Part shown: positions 28,861-37,700 of the stretch, one piece after another
How positions within the stretch are numbered: the stretch's first letter is position 1
Layout of the letters: every line of letters begins with the position of its first letter
Origin: Bacteroidia bacterium
Lineage (GTDB): Bacteria > Bacteroidota > Bacteroidia > B-17B0 > Aurantibacillaceae
Direction: 5' to 3'
Length of the DNA: 64,000 nt
Assembly (NCBI GenBank): GCA_014378485.1
Contig: JACMNO010000061.1
Coordinates: forward strand, 213,485 to 277,484
The notes under the pieces: generated by a model
Told to the model about the DNA's origin: nothing
The model's database searches: none
The model's input: only the letters and a program-made list of their open reading frames with translations
Translations under genes and position numbers: made by a program

Positions 28861-28897
28861 AAATCCCATCTTTCTTTTGATAGATGGGATTTTTTCT
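28861..28897 (+). terminator. Rho-independent terminator of the M42-like gene
   Basis: Perfect 10-bp stem AAATCCCATC / GATGGGATTT with a 12-base loop, followed by TTTCTTTC. It also sets an upstream limit for the next gene. Confidence 0.85.
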
Positions 28898-28930
28898 TTC
28901 TCGTATTTTTTTATATCTTGTTTATCTTTT

Positions 28931-31042
28931 ATGAATTGTATAAGGTTTATACTTTTAATAGTGTTATGTTTAAATAACGTTGATGGGTTTTGTTCGGTCG
29001 AACAAGATTCTTCTGTGCTTATTAAAAAGCTCAATCAAGCTATTAGTACTCAACAAAAAATAAATGCGAATATTGCACTTGCCAAATTTTACTTATCGCG
29101 TAGCTTAACTAGGGCTTCTACATACGTTAATGTAGCTAAAACCATTGCTCAAAAATCAAATAATAACGAGGCCTTAGCTGATGCCTATACGTTGGAAGGG
29201 GAAATAAATTATTCCTTAGCAAATTATGATTTAGCCAAAAGTAATTATGCTGAAGCCTTATTGCTTTTTAATAAAGAGAAACAACAGCTTAGTATTGGTG
29301 AAGCCTATTCAGGACTTGGAAAAATAGCCTACAAGCAGGATGAATTTGACGCTTCTATTACTCATTACAGTGAGGCTTTAAAGATTTTTGAGAAATATAA
29401 TTATAAAGATGGTTTAGCAGCTATTTATATCAATTTGGCCTTGTTGTATGAAGATACTCAAAACAACCCGCAGGCTGCTGAGTATTATAATAAAGCTTTA
29501 AATATTGCTAAGGAAAATAATGACATTGTTGCAGAGGCTAGTTGTTACACCAACTTAGGTAATATTTATTGTGATGAAGAAAAATATGAATTGGCTATTG
29601 AGTATCTCGAAACTTCTTTAAAATTAAAACGACAGATCGGGAATAGAAAAGGAGAAGGCTCTTCACTTAATAATTTAGGCGCCACATATTATGCCATGCA
29701 TAATGAAGAAAAAGCTTTACAATACTTTTTAGAAGCCTACCAAATTTACATGGATATTAATGATATAAAAAGTAGTTTCCCTTCATGCAATAATATAGGT
29801 GCCATTTATTATGAAAGAAAAGAGTACGATAAAGCTTTACATTATTATTCCAAAGCTTATAATTTAGCTGAGCAATTAGGCTCGATTTCAAAAAGAATTT
29901 TGTGTTTAGAGAGTTTAACCTTGCTGTATCGAGATATGGGCGATTTTAAAAAAGCGGTAGATTATAGCGTAAAGTGCTGGGGACTAAAAGACACCTTATA
30001 CAATAAAGACCAAGCCGAAATTACCACCGAAATGCAAACCAAATTTGCCTCCGAAAAAAAACAAAAAGAGAATGAGATTCTGAATTTAAAGGTTAAGAGC
30101 GAATCTTTTATCAAAACTATTTTTATTATTGCAGCAGGTGTATTAGGTATTCTGGTTTTCTTTGTCTTCAGAGGCTTGAAACAGAAACAAAGAGTGAACC
30201 TTGCTTTGGAGGAAAAGAATAAGATCATTGAGGAACAGAAAAAAACTGTTGAAAATCAGAAACACATTGTGGAGGAACAAAATAAAGATATTACGGATAG
30301 TATTCGGTACGCAGAAAGAATTCAAAGTGCAATTCTGCCACCCGATAAACAATGGCAGTCCTTATTGCCTCAATCATTTGTATTTTATAAACCAAAAGAT
30401 ATTTTAAGTGGTGATTTTTACTGGATTGAACAAAAAGGAGATCTTGTTTTTGTAGCTGCCGCAGACTGCACCGGACATGGTGTACCAGGTGCTTTAATTT
30501 CAATAGTTAATTATAATTTATTGAATAAAGCAGTGTTGGAGAAAGACCTGAATGACCCGGCTGATATTTTAAATTATGTGAACAATCAATTGATTGTTGC
30601 CTTGCATCAAACTTACCAGGAATCATCGGTAAAAGATGGGATGGATATTTCGTTATGTGTGTTGAACACAAAAACACTGGAAATGAATTATGCCGGCGCT
30701 AATAATCCAATTTACATTATTAGTAATAATAAATTAACTCAGATTAATGCCGATAAATTTCCGGTAGGGGCTTTTATTGAAGAACAAATACAAACTTTTA
30801 ACACCAAAAATATACAACTGCATAAAAATGATCTGTTGTATTTATTTTCTGATGGTTATGCTGATCAGTTTGGAGGAGATAAAGGCAAGAAATTTAAGTA
30901 CAAGCAGCTGAAAGATATCCTGGAAGAAATTAATTTACTGCCTATGCCGGAGCAAGCTAAAATTCTTGAAAACAGCTTTATAGAATGGAAAGGGGCATTG
31001 GAGCAAGTGGATGATGTACTTGTTATTGGGATCAGGGTTTAA
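28931..31042 (+). CDS. Secreted/membrane TPR protein with C-terminal SpoIIE-type PP2C phosphatase domain
   Basis: A 703-residue signalling protein. After a signal peptide (about 1-22) it has at least six TPR repeats (ALADAYTLEGEINYSLANYD, EASCYTNLGNIYCDEEKYEL and others; about 35-360), one membrane helix (about 392-415), a coiled coil (EEKNKIIEEQKKTVENQKHI), and a SpoIIE/PP2C domain with GDFYWIEQKGD, AAADCTGHGVPGALISI and YLFSDGYADQFGG. The start at 28931 (MNCIRF) is chosen because upstream in-frame codons run into the terminator. Such proteins sense through the periplasmic TPR part and dephosphorylate cytoplasmic anti-sigma-factor antagonists or similar targets. No partner is adjacent. Confidence 0.88.
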   Translation: MNCIRFILLIVLCLNNVDGFCSVEQDSSVLIKKLNQAISTQQKINANIALAKFYLSRSLTRASTYVNVAKTIAQKSNNNEALADAYTLEGEINYSLANYDLAKSNYAEALLLFNKEKQQLSIGEAYSGLGKIAYKQDEFDASITHYSEALKIFEKYNYKDGLAAIYINLALLYEDTQNNPQAAEYYNKALNIAKENNDIVAEASCYTNLGNIYCDEEKYELAIEYLETSLKLKRQIGNRKGEGSSLNNLGATYYAMHNEEKALQYFLEAYQIYMDINDIKSSFPSCNNIGAIYYERKEYDKALHYYSKAYNLAEQLGSISKRILCLESLTLLYRDMGDFKKAVDYSVKCWGLKDTLYNKDQAEITTEMQTKFASEKKQKENEILNLKVKSESFIKTIFIIAAGVLGILVFFVFRGLKQKQRVNLALEEKNKIIEEQKKTVENQKHIVEEQNKDITDSIRYAERIQSAILPPDKQWQSLLPQSFVFYKPKDILSGDFYWIEQKGDLVFVAAADCTGHGVPGALISIVNYNLLNKAVLEKDLNDPADILNYVNNQLIVALHQTYQESSVKDGMDISLCVLNTKTLEMNYAGANNPIYIISNNKLTQINADKFPVGAFIEEQIQTFNTKNIQLHKNDLLYLFSDGYADQFGGDKGKKFKYKQLKDILEEINLLPMPEQAKILENSFIEWKGALEQVDDVLVIGIRV

Positions 31043-31147
31043 TCAACTTCTTTTACCCTTACAAAAATTTCCCAGCAAGAGCGACTATATTTAACGCCTA
31101 TTTGTTTGACTTTTTATAAATAGTTTATGTTAAAGTAAAATTAAAAG

Positions 31148-31296
31148 GCTTTCTCAAAAGTCAAATTTTGCTGTCATTCTGAATCCGCCAGTTAGCGAAT
31201 TCAGAATCTGTTTTCGGTAAAATCAATCGTTTCAGAGATGCTGAAATATCACGCCTTGGCGTGAGAGCATGACAATTTTCGATTTTTGAGCAGCTT
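31148..31296. repeat. MITE-like composite palindromic element
   Basis: The outer arms (31148-31176 and 31269-31294) are imperfect reverse complements: CTCAAAAGTCAAATTTTG...GTCAT and ATGACAATTTTCGATTTTTG. Inside are an ATTCTGAATC/GAATTCAGAAT palindrome and TCACGCCTTGGCGTGA at 31249-31264. It codes for nothing and lies between two convergent genes. Confidence 0.65.
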
Positions 31297-31325
31297 CTAA
31301 AAAAAAATCAGCAAACACCTTACTA

Positions 31326-34300
31326 TTAAGGCTTAAGAGTAGTTTTCCGGTTCTTTATCATTAATGAGGTATAAATTTCCAGTTGCTTTTTATAATCGCT
31401 TTGCAAAACATCAATTGCTTCCAATTGCGTAAAGTTTGGTTTGGATTCCATGCCGCAAAATGTTCCATAAAGCGAAGATACTTTTTCTCTTAAACGCTCT
31501 TCATCAGCAAAAATAGATGTCTTTTTTGTACCCATTAATTCTGCTCTTACTTTTTCAAGTTCGGCATAAAATAATTTCTGCGATTTGTTTTTATTAAAGG
31601 CTACTGAATCTGTTTTTAAAGCCATTTTATAAAAGCTGACAGAATCAATTAAATGATTGACTTTTTCATAAAGGCCTTTTAGTTTTGTCGCATTTTCGTA
31701 AACGATTTTTCTATCCGCTTCATTTTGATCAGTATTTTCAGCATCATGTATGCAATTTATTTTGCACAGATATTCTTTATCATTTAAAATTAATTTTGCA
31801 GTGTAAGTACCCGGTAATACCATGGGAGCAGTGAAACCGGCTCCATCCATCTTTACACTTCCAGCAGCTACTTTTGGAGGTGTACTTCTTAAATTCCAAC
31901 TCACTTTATTGATTCCTCTTCTTATTCCTGCAGGAATAGTTTGTATCAATGTGCCTTTATCATCATATATTTCTATGGTAGCTTTACCTGTTGCCAAACG
32001 TTGCTTTAAATAATAATCGATGGTAGGTGTATAGTCTGGATTTCCCACACCCCAACCACCTGAGACTTGTGGACCTCCCCAACCATATTTGCCATTATTT
32101 AAAGTTATATCTGGTGTAGGGAATAAATACACATCTTTGTCCCAAATATCTTTTGTTAAGTTTCTGATAGCTCTAATATCATCTAAAATAAAAATACCTC
32201 TTCCATGTGTTGCAACAATAAGGTCGTGTGTTTTAGGATGAATTTTCAGGTCACGTACCAAAGCAAATTCAGGGATTTTATTCTTCATTTTAAACCAGTT
32301 CTGGCCACCATCCAATGTCGCAAATAAACCCATTTCTGTACCTAAGAATAATAGGTTTTTATTAATAGGATCTTCTATGATTTTATGAGCAAAACTTACA
32401 AATTCTTTACTGTTTAGTCTTGTCCATGTTTTTCCAAGATCGGTACTTTTTGCTGCGTATGTTTTATGATCTCCATACATATGATTTTCAAATGTTGCAT
32501 ACACTGTGTTTTTATCGTAATGCGAAGGCTCAATGCTACTAACCCATGCCTGGTTTGCTATTCCGCATTTTGCAACATTTAAGGATACATTTGTCCACGT
32601 TGCTCCTCCATCTAGTGTATATTGTAGGTTTCCGTCATCTGTGCCAATCCAAATTAAATTCTCATCTAATGATGATTCTGCTATTGTAAAAATAGTACAA
32701 TGATTTTCGGCCGACGTATTATCCGCACTTAATCCACCGCTTTCTTCCTGCTTTTGTTTCTTTTTATCGTTGGTTGTCAAATCATTTGAAATACGTTTCC
32801 AATTACGACCCTGATCGGTTGACTTATAAATGTACTGCGCACCTACATACAAGTTTTTTGAATTTTTTGCTCCGGTTACTATAGGGGTGTTCCAGTTCCA
32901 TCGAAGTTTTTCTTCGTTACTTGTTTTTTCTGGCTGAATGCCTTCAGATTTTTTTGTAGCAATATTTACTCTAAACATGTTTCCTCCCTGGTATTCCGAG
33001 TATAAAACTTTGCCGTCGGCATCTGGTACGGTCCAAAAACCGTCGCCACCGCCAACATTACTCCAATGCGCATTATTTACTCCACCCGGTCCAGAACTTT
33101 GTGCCATCCAACTTCCATTGTCCTGTAACCCACCATATACATTATATGGCTCTTTATCGTCAATGCCCACATGGTAAAACTGGCCAACCGGTAAGCTATG
33201 ATTAAACTGCCAAGTAATTCCTTTATCAATACTTACGTAAACTCCACCATCAGTGCCTACATACATTACATTTGTATTGTTCGGATTAATCCATAATGCG
33301 TGCATATCACTATGAATCCAGCCTCCCTCATAACTTGCTTCGGTGAATGAATAACCGCCATCACTGCTATAAGCAAAATTAAACGCAGGGCGGTAAACTC
33401 TCTTCGAATCTTTTGGATCTATTACTATGGCACTAAAATAAAAAGGACGTGCTGTAACGTTTAAGGTTGCGCTTTGGCTCTTCCATGTTTCACCGCCATC
33501 ATCAGATATGTATAATCCTGTTTTGTTACTTTCAACAATTGCCCACATTTTATTTGGTTCGCTTGGAGCTAATGTCATGGCGATACGTCCGAACGGTTTT
33601 TCAGGTAAGCCGTTTTTTAATTCTTTCCAGGTTTTGCCCGCATCTGTACTTTTATATAATCCGCTCCCTTTGCCACCAGAGTTAAAACTAAATGGCTGGC
33701 GACGAAATTGCCACATGGAGGCATACAAAATATTTGGATTCTTTGAGTCCATTAAAATTTCCGCACAACCCGTTTGATCATCTGTGTATAATATTTTGTC
33801 CCAGGTTTCGCCACCATTTGAAGACTTGTATAAACCACGGTGTTTGCTGTTACTCCATAACGCACCCGGAACTGCCGCATAAATAATATCTGTATTTTCA
33901 GGATTTAGTAATAACCGGGAAATGTGTTCTGTACTGTCTAATCCAATTTTTTTCCAATTATCGCCGCCATCCGTTGTTTTATAAATACCGTTACCAATAG
34001 ATACTGAGTTACGCATATTACTTTCACCAGTTGCAACATAAACGGTGTTTGGTGTTTTTTGATTAATAGCTATGGCTCCAATTGACTGACAATATTTATC
34101 AAAAATGGGGGTATAACTAGCTCCCGCATTAGTCGATTTCCATACACCACCACCGGCTGTACCTATGTAAATAATTTTTCCTTCGTCACTATTCACTCCT
34201 TCTATTGCAGATATACGCCCACTCATTGTTCCTGGACCTAAATTTCGAGCTTCCATCGTGCCAAACATAGCGGAGTTTACTGGTGATTGAGAATAGGTAA

Positions 34301-34346
34301 GTGTGCTGTAAATAGCAGTAAATAAAAAGATTGATTGTTTTAACAT
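31326..34346 (-). CDS. Secreted sortilin/VPS10-like beta-propeller protein (BNR/Asp-box repeats)
   Basis: A 1006-residue exported protein (signal to about residue 20, TYSQS). Many BNR/Asp-box repeats of the S-x-D-x-G-x-x-W form are visible (STNAGASYTP, TTDGGDNWKKI, SSNGGETWDKI, STDAGKTWKEL, STDQGRNWKRI, TLDGGATWTNV), making one or two propellers over residues 30-730. The C-terminal part (about 780-870) is beta-rich (IEIYDDKGTLIQTIPAGIRRG) and is followed by a helical tail. No T9SS sorting domain ends the protein. Members are often named glycosyl hydrolases, but no sialidase active site is evident; it may bind or process peptides. Confidence 0.8.
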   Translation of the reverse strand: MLKQSIFLFTAIYSTLTYSQSPVNSAMFGTMEARNLGPGTMSGRISAIEGVNSDEGKIIYIGTAGGGVWKSTNAGASYTPIFDKYCQSIGAIAINQKTPNTVYVATGESNMRNSVSIGNGIYKTTDGGDNWKKIGLDSTEHISRLLLNPENTDIIYAAVPGALWSNSKHRGLYKSSNGGETWDKILYTDDQTGCAEILMDSKNPNILYASMWQFRRQPFSFNSGGKGSGLYKSTDAGKTWKELKNGLPEKPFGRIAMTLAPSEPNKMWAIVESNKTGLYISDDGGETWKSQSATLNVTARPFYFSAIVIDPKDSKRVYRPAFNFAYSSDGGYSFTEASYEGGWIHSDMHALWINPNNTNVMYVGTDGGVYVSIDKGITWQFNHSLPVGQFYHVGIDDKEPYNVYGGLQDNGSWMAQSSGPGGVNNAHWSNVGGGDGFWTVPDADGKVLYSEYQGGNMFRVNIATKKSEGIQPEKTSNEEKLRWNWNTPIVTGAKNSKNLYVGAQYIYKSTDQGRNWKRISNDLTTNDKKKQKQEESGGLSADNTSAENHCTIFTIAESSLDENLIWIGTDDGNLQYTLDGGATWTNVSLNVAKCGIANQAWVSSIEPSHYDKNTVYATFENHMYGDHKTYAAKSTDLGKTWTRLNSKEFVSFAHKIIEDPINKNLLFLGTEMGLFATLDGGQNWFKMKNKIPEFALVRDLKIHPKTHDLIVATHGRGIFILDDIRAIRNLTKDIWDKDVYLFPTPDITLNNGKYGWGGPQVSGGWGVGNPDYTPTIDYYLKQRLATGKATIEIYDDKGTLIQTIPAGIRRGINKVSWNLRSTPPKVAAGSVKMDGAGFTAPMVLPGTYTAKLILNDKEYLCKINCIHDAENTDQNEADRKIVYENATKLKGLYEKVNHLIDSVSFYKMALKTDSVAFNKNKSQKLFYAELEKVRAELMGTKKTSIFADEERLREKVSSLYGTFCGMESKPNFTQLEAIDVLQSDYKKQLEIYTSLMIKNRKTTLKP

Positions 34347-34369
34347 AAATGTGGTTTTAAAAAATAAAA

Positions 34370-34395
34370 AAAGTCTGATAAATTTATCAGACTTT
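34370..34395 (-). terminator. Terminator of the LolA-like gene
   Basis: Perfect palindrome AAAGTCTGATAAATTTATCAGACTTT in two 11-base arms around AATT. On the minus strand it is followed by TTTTTTATTTTTT. It starts 4 bases after the stop codon of the gene at 34400. Confidence 0.88.
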
Positions 34396-34399
34396 AAAA

Positions 34400-35107
34400 T
34401 TATTGTTTTGGTAATTTAAAAATAGACTCATCGATTGTGGGATTGATTTCAACTTTTGTAATTTCCATCGCTCCAAATCCTCCACCAATACTCATAGGAA
34501 AAAAGATACCGGCATCCGTTTTTTTATAGTTGCTAAATGTTGAAGAGTTTTCCATTTCTTTACCATTAGCTTTTATTTTACTGGTTTTTTTTATGATGAA
34601 ATAATTACTCGGGTCAATAAAAAAAGTTGTTTCCTGACCATTTTTATCAGTCATTTTTAATTTAAAACATTCGGTTCCATCAAAATCATCTTTACCTAAA
34701 TCTTCTAATTTTTTACCTTTACCTTTAAAGGTTAAAAATTCATCCTGAATATCTAACTCATCCTGTCCTGCTTTTAAATCATCTGCAGTAACTGGTTCAG
34801 GTTTTGTTTGCCCCTGAAATGGCATGTAATTCCAGCCTTCGGTTGTAGTTAAAATATTATAACCACTCATTCCCATTAAAGAAATATCTGAACGTGTCGC
34901 TTTTTTATCGACCTGAGTGCTTACAACTTTTATTTCAGCTCCCTGTGCTTTGATAGTTGCTTCTGTACGTATCGATTTTACTTTGGCCCAATTATCTTTT
35001 CCGCCAATGGCTTCAATATGTTTGGAAACAATTTCGTCGGTTGTTTGTGCTATTGATGAAATTGATAAAAAAGTAAAGGCGATGGCAATGATGATATTTT
35101 TAGTCAT
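34400..35107 (-). CDS. Periplasmic LolA-like (outer membrane lipoprotein-sorting-like) protein
   Basis: A 235-residue protein with a signal peptide (MTKNIIIAIAFTFLSISSIA). It has the single large beta-sheet pattern of LolA/LolB-like proteins: TTDEIVSKHIEAIGGKDNWAKV near the N-terminus, GYNILTTTEGWNYMPFQGQ, and C-terminal MEITKVEINPTIDESIFKLP. True LolA carries lipoproteins across the periplasm; this branch is of uncertain cargo. It is 53 bases upstream of the propeller gene, but a strong terminator separates them. Confidence 0.72.
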   Translation of the reverse strand: MTKNIIIAIAFTFLSISSIAQTTDEIVSKHIEAIGGKDNWAKVKSIRTEATIKAQGAEIKVVSTQVDKKATRSDISLMGMSGYNILTTTEGWNYMPFQGQTKPEPVTADDLKAGQDELDIQDEFLTFKGKGKKLEDLGKDDFDGTECFKLKMTDKNGQETTFFIDPSNYFIIKKTSKIKANGKEMENSSTFSNYKKTDAGIFFPMSIGGGFGAMEITKVEINPTIDESIFKLPKQ

Positions 35108-35197
35108 AGATTGTATTTTTATTTTAAAATTAAGTGTTTTTATTAAAATGATATAATAATTGGGTTAAGAGGTGATTTATGTAGAAAAAAGGAAAAC

Positions 35198-35524
35198 TTA
35201 AATCCCGTCGCCCATAATTTTCACTATGATGTTATTCATGTTATCTGCAAGTTTTAACTGACAGCCCAATCTTGATGTATCTGTAATGTTTGGTAACGTA
35301 TCCAGCATCGCATATTCATCATCAGATATCTCATTCAGCTGATCAAAACCACTAATCACACTTACATGGCAGGTAGCGCATAAAGCCATGCCACCACAGG
35401 TTGCTAAAATATCATAATCGTTTCCTTTTAAAAATTCCATTAAGCTTAAACCCATATCGGTTGGTGCATCTAACGTAGTAATGGTTTGATCGGGATTTTG
35501 AATGTTTATTTTAATGTCTATCAT
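35198..35524 (-). CDS. Adrenodoxin-type 2Fe-2S ferredoxin
   Basis: A 108-residue ferredoxin with cluster ligands Cys43, Cys49, Cys52 and Cys88 in the C-x5-C-x2-C...C layout (ATCGGMALCATCHV, RLGCQL). The spacing is that of the adrenodoxin/Fdx type used in Fe-S cluster building and P450 systems. A ferredoxin reductase gene lies about 380 bases upstream on the same strand, so the two may form an electron-transfer pair. Confidence 0.93.
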   Translation of the reverse strand: MIDIKINIQNPDQTITTLDAPTDMGLSLMEFLKGNDYDILATCGGMALCATCHVSVISGFDQLNEISDDEYAMLDTLPNITDTSRLGCQLKLADNMNNIIVKIMGDGI

Positions 35525-35654
35525 GGTTGCACAAAAATAAAAATTCTCTGCAATTGATGAGATTTATTTTGCTATTTGATTTTAGAAAGAAGTTAAAAGT
35601 GCGTTCTTACTAAAAGCAACCTATTTTTTATTTAAATATTTTTTTATATTAATT

Positions 35655-35755
35655 GGGCGTGCCGGCGCAAAGTACAAGCGCCGTCGGGCTTTCCGTTACA
35701 ATCTTTTTTTATTCGTACCTCATCAAAAAGGATTTACACTACAATCCCTCACGCG
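35655..35755 (+). repeat. Dispersed Bacteroidota intergenic element, copy 2
   Basis: Begins GGGCGTGCC, has an internal CGGCGC/GCGCCG hairpin, then GGGCTTTCCGTTACAATCTT, AAAAAGGATTTACACTACAA and TCCCTCACGCG. It closely matches copy 1 at 27764. Confidence 0.8.
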
Positions 35756-35796
35756 GGCTGTAAAATTGGAGTCAAGTTTCAAACTTTAAGTAAAAC

Positions 35797-35892
35797 TGCG
35801 CAAGGGATGCAAGCGAAAATCCTTTGCCTGTCTTTTGCAAAGATTGCAGCGACAGCCTGGTTCCTGCTGCCTCTTTTGCAGGAATGCGCCCA
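35797..35892 (-). repeat. Dispersed Bacteroidota intergenic element, copy 3 (inverted)
   Basis: Read on the minus strand it starts TGGGCGC, continues GGCTGTCGCTGCAATCTTTG, AAAGGATTTTCGCTTGCATC and ends CCCTTGCGCA. It is more diverged than copies 1 and 2, and the variable middle has its own small stem. Confidence 0.7.
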
Positions 35893-35907
35893 AAAATTTA
35901 GTATAAA

Positions 35908-36918
35908 CTAAAACTCATTCACTCCCTGCACAGTGGTATACTTCATGGTATACTTAACACCTGGGTTAATGTATTTATAAGCGCTGTGGCTCATTAAAGC
36001 GGCTTCATGAAAACCACATAGGATCAGTTTCAATTTGTTCTTATAAGTATTGATATCTCCAATGGCATACACGCCTTCAATATTGGTTGAATAGTCATCG
36101 GTATTTACTTCAATGGCGCTTTTATCAATGTTCAATCCAAAGTGTTCAATTGGGCCTAGCTTAGGGCTTAAACCGAATAAGGGAATCAGGTGATCGGTAT
36201 GGATCACTTGTAGTTCATGTGTTTTGGTATTCACCATGGAAACAGATTCCAGGTGTTCTTTACCATTTACGGTTTGTAAATTAGTATTTAAAAGCAAATT
36301 GATCTTTCCATCTTCAGCCAGCTTCATCACTTTATTAACGCTGGCGGGTGCTCCTCTGAAAGATTCGCTACGATGAACCAATGTTAACTCTGAACATATT
36401 TCACTTAAAAAGATGGCCCAATCTAAAGCACTGTCGCCGCCCCCGGCAATCACCATGCGTTGTCCGCGGTATTTCTCAGGATCCAGGATCATGTAATTAA
36501 TTCCTTTTCCGTTTTCGTAATCGCTTAGTCCTGAAACCTCAGGTTTGCGTGGTTCAAAACATCCAAGGCCACCTGCAATAACAACAACTTTTGCATGGAT
36601 TTCTGTACCTAAATTAGTAACCAGTAAAAAGTCACGATCACCTCTTTTTTCAAGGGTTTCAATACGCTCTCCAAAAGTATATGTAGGATGAAAAGGTTCA
36701 GCTTGCTTTATTAAATTATCGATCAATTCCTGTGCCAATACACTTGGGTAACCCGGTATATCATAGATTGGTTTTTTTGGATAGATCTCAGATAATTGGC
36801 CTCCTGCCTGTGGCAAGTAATCAATTAAATGACAACGCATTTTTAATAATCCTGCTTCAAAGATGGCGAACAGTGCCACTGGGCCTGCTCCTATAATGGC
36901 TAAATCGGTTGTAATCAT
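35908..36918 (-). CDS. Ferredoxin-NADP reductase, thioredoxin-reductase-like type
   Basis: A 336-residue flavoprotein with the FAD motif IIGAGPVALFAIFEAG at 8-23, the NAD(P) motif VIAGGGDSALDWAIF at about 155-170, and VYAIGDI near the C-terminus. The CxxC redox pair of thioredoxin reductase is absent, which marks the YumC-like ferredoxin/flavodoxin-NADP reductase group. The HRS...FRGAP segment fits NADPH preference. It would pass electrons between NADPH and a ferredoxin such as that encoded at 35198. Confidence 0.9.
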   Translation of the reverse strand: MITTDLAIIGAGPVALFAIFEAGLLKMRCHLIDYLPQAGGQLSEIYPKKPIYDIPGYPSVLAQELIDNLIKQAEPFHPTYTFGERIETLEKRGDRDFLLVTNLGTEIHAKVVVIAGGLGCFEPRKPEVSGLSDYENGKGINYMILDPEKYRGQRMVIAGGGDSALDWAIFLSEICSELTLVHRSESFRGAPASVNKVMKLAEDGKINLLLNTNLQTVNGKEHLESVSMVNTKTHELQVIHTDHLIPLFGLSPKLGPIEHFGLNIDKSAIEVNTDDYSTNIEGVYAIGDINTYKNKLKLILCGFHEAALMSHSAYKYINPGVKYTMKYTTVQGVNEF

Positions 36919-36981
36919 TTTGGTAAATTCTCAAGAAATGTGTTGTAAAAGTAGTAATTAGAATCAATATAAAGTAGGAAT

Positions 36982-37572
36982 TTATAAACCGGCCAGCTCA
37001 GGTTGTATTTTGCAGAAAGCCTGTAAATCATCAAAGAATAGGAAAAATTCTTCTTCAACTTCCTTGTATTCTTTTTCGAGAATGGGAATGGCTTTTTGCA
37101 GTTCAAAACGATTGCGGATTCGTTTACTAAGATGTGTTAAAACAAGCTCAATTCCATCAAGCGATGAATAATGAAATAAGATATTTCGATCGGTCATATA
37201 ACCATAAAAACGTTTGGCTGGTTCGGGCAAAAAATTAAAATTAGTTTCAAGCAATTGATAAATAGCATTCACGTATTCCTGCAAACCTTTATTAGAATAT
37301 AGATGAAAATTTTTAGACAGGTAATGGTCGTAAAAAATATCCATTAAAACCCCGCTGTACTTATCAAATTCTTTGCTGAACCGATGCTTACTTGTTAAAA
37401 AGATTGGATGAGAGTCAGTAAACACATCAATTTTTCGATGTAGTCTGATACCTTGAATTATGCCTTCGGTTAATCCTTCAAAGTTGTTGCCCTGCATGGA
37501 GTCCGCGATAAAATTCCCGATGATAAGTTCAGGCTGCTGATAGGACAGATAACTATGGGCTAAATAATTCAA
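36982..37572 (-). CDS. acpH: Acyl carrier protein phosphodiesterase (AcpH family), likely TTG start
   Basis: A DUF479 protein that removes phosphopantetheine from acyl carrier protein. Family motifs are NYLAHSYLS at the N-terminus, IIGNFIADS, GIRLHRKIDVFTDSHP, and YSGVLMDIFYDHYLSKN, with metal-binding-type His and Asp residues of an HD-like fold. Homologues begin MNYLAHxYLS. Here that Met codon is TTG at 37572, so I start there (196 residues). An ATG at 37638 is in frame but would add 22 residues drawn from an AT-rich repeat (YYPRIFVYIIYNYYH). Confidence 0.82.
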   Translation of the reverse strand: MNYLAHSYLSYQQPELIIGNFIADSMQGNNFEGLTEGIIQGIRLHRKIDVFTDSHPIFLTSKHRFSKEFDKYSGVLMDIFYDHYLSKNFHLYSNKGLQEYVNAIYQLLETNFNFLPEPAKRFYGYMTDRNILFHYSSLDGIELVLTHLSKRIRNRFELQKAIPILEKEYKEVEEEFFLFFDDLQAFCKIQPELAGL

Positions 37573-37592
37573 ATGATAATAATTATAAATAA

Positions 37593-37684
37593 TATATACG
37601 AATATACGGGGATAATACGAATCTACACGAATATACAAATCTTTGTTTGCAGGGCGTTACAGCAATCATTCGTATATTCGTTTT
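37593..37684. repeat. Iterated ACGAATATAC motifs between acpH and rsmE
   Basis: TACGAATATACGG near 37597, ATACGAATCTACACGAATAT at 37615, and the inverted copy ATTCGTATATTCGTT at 37668 fill the divergent promoter gap. The same word (GACGAATATACGAATC) recurs at 37.6 kb and at about 57980. It may be a dispersed repeat or protein-binding sites. Confidence 0.5.
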
Positions 37685-37700
37685 ATATTAAGAATTAAAT

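Larger units (their letters stand above)
35525..35907. other. Intergenic region of about 380 bases holding an inverted pair of repeat elements
   Basis: No gene is present. Most of the gap is filled by two copies of the dispersed element (35655-35755 and 35797-35892) in opposite orientation, which could pair into a long hairpin between the ferredoxin and reductase genes. Confidence 0.7.
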
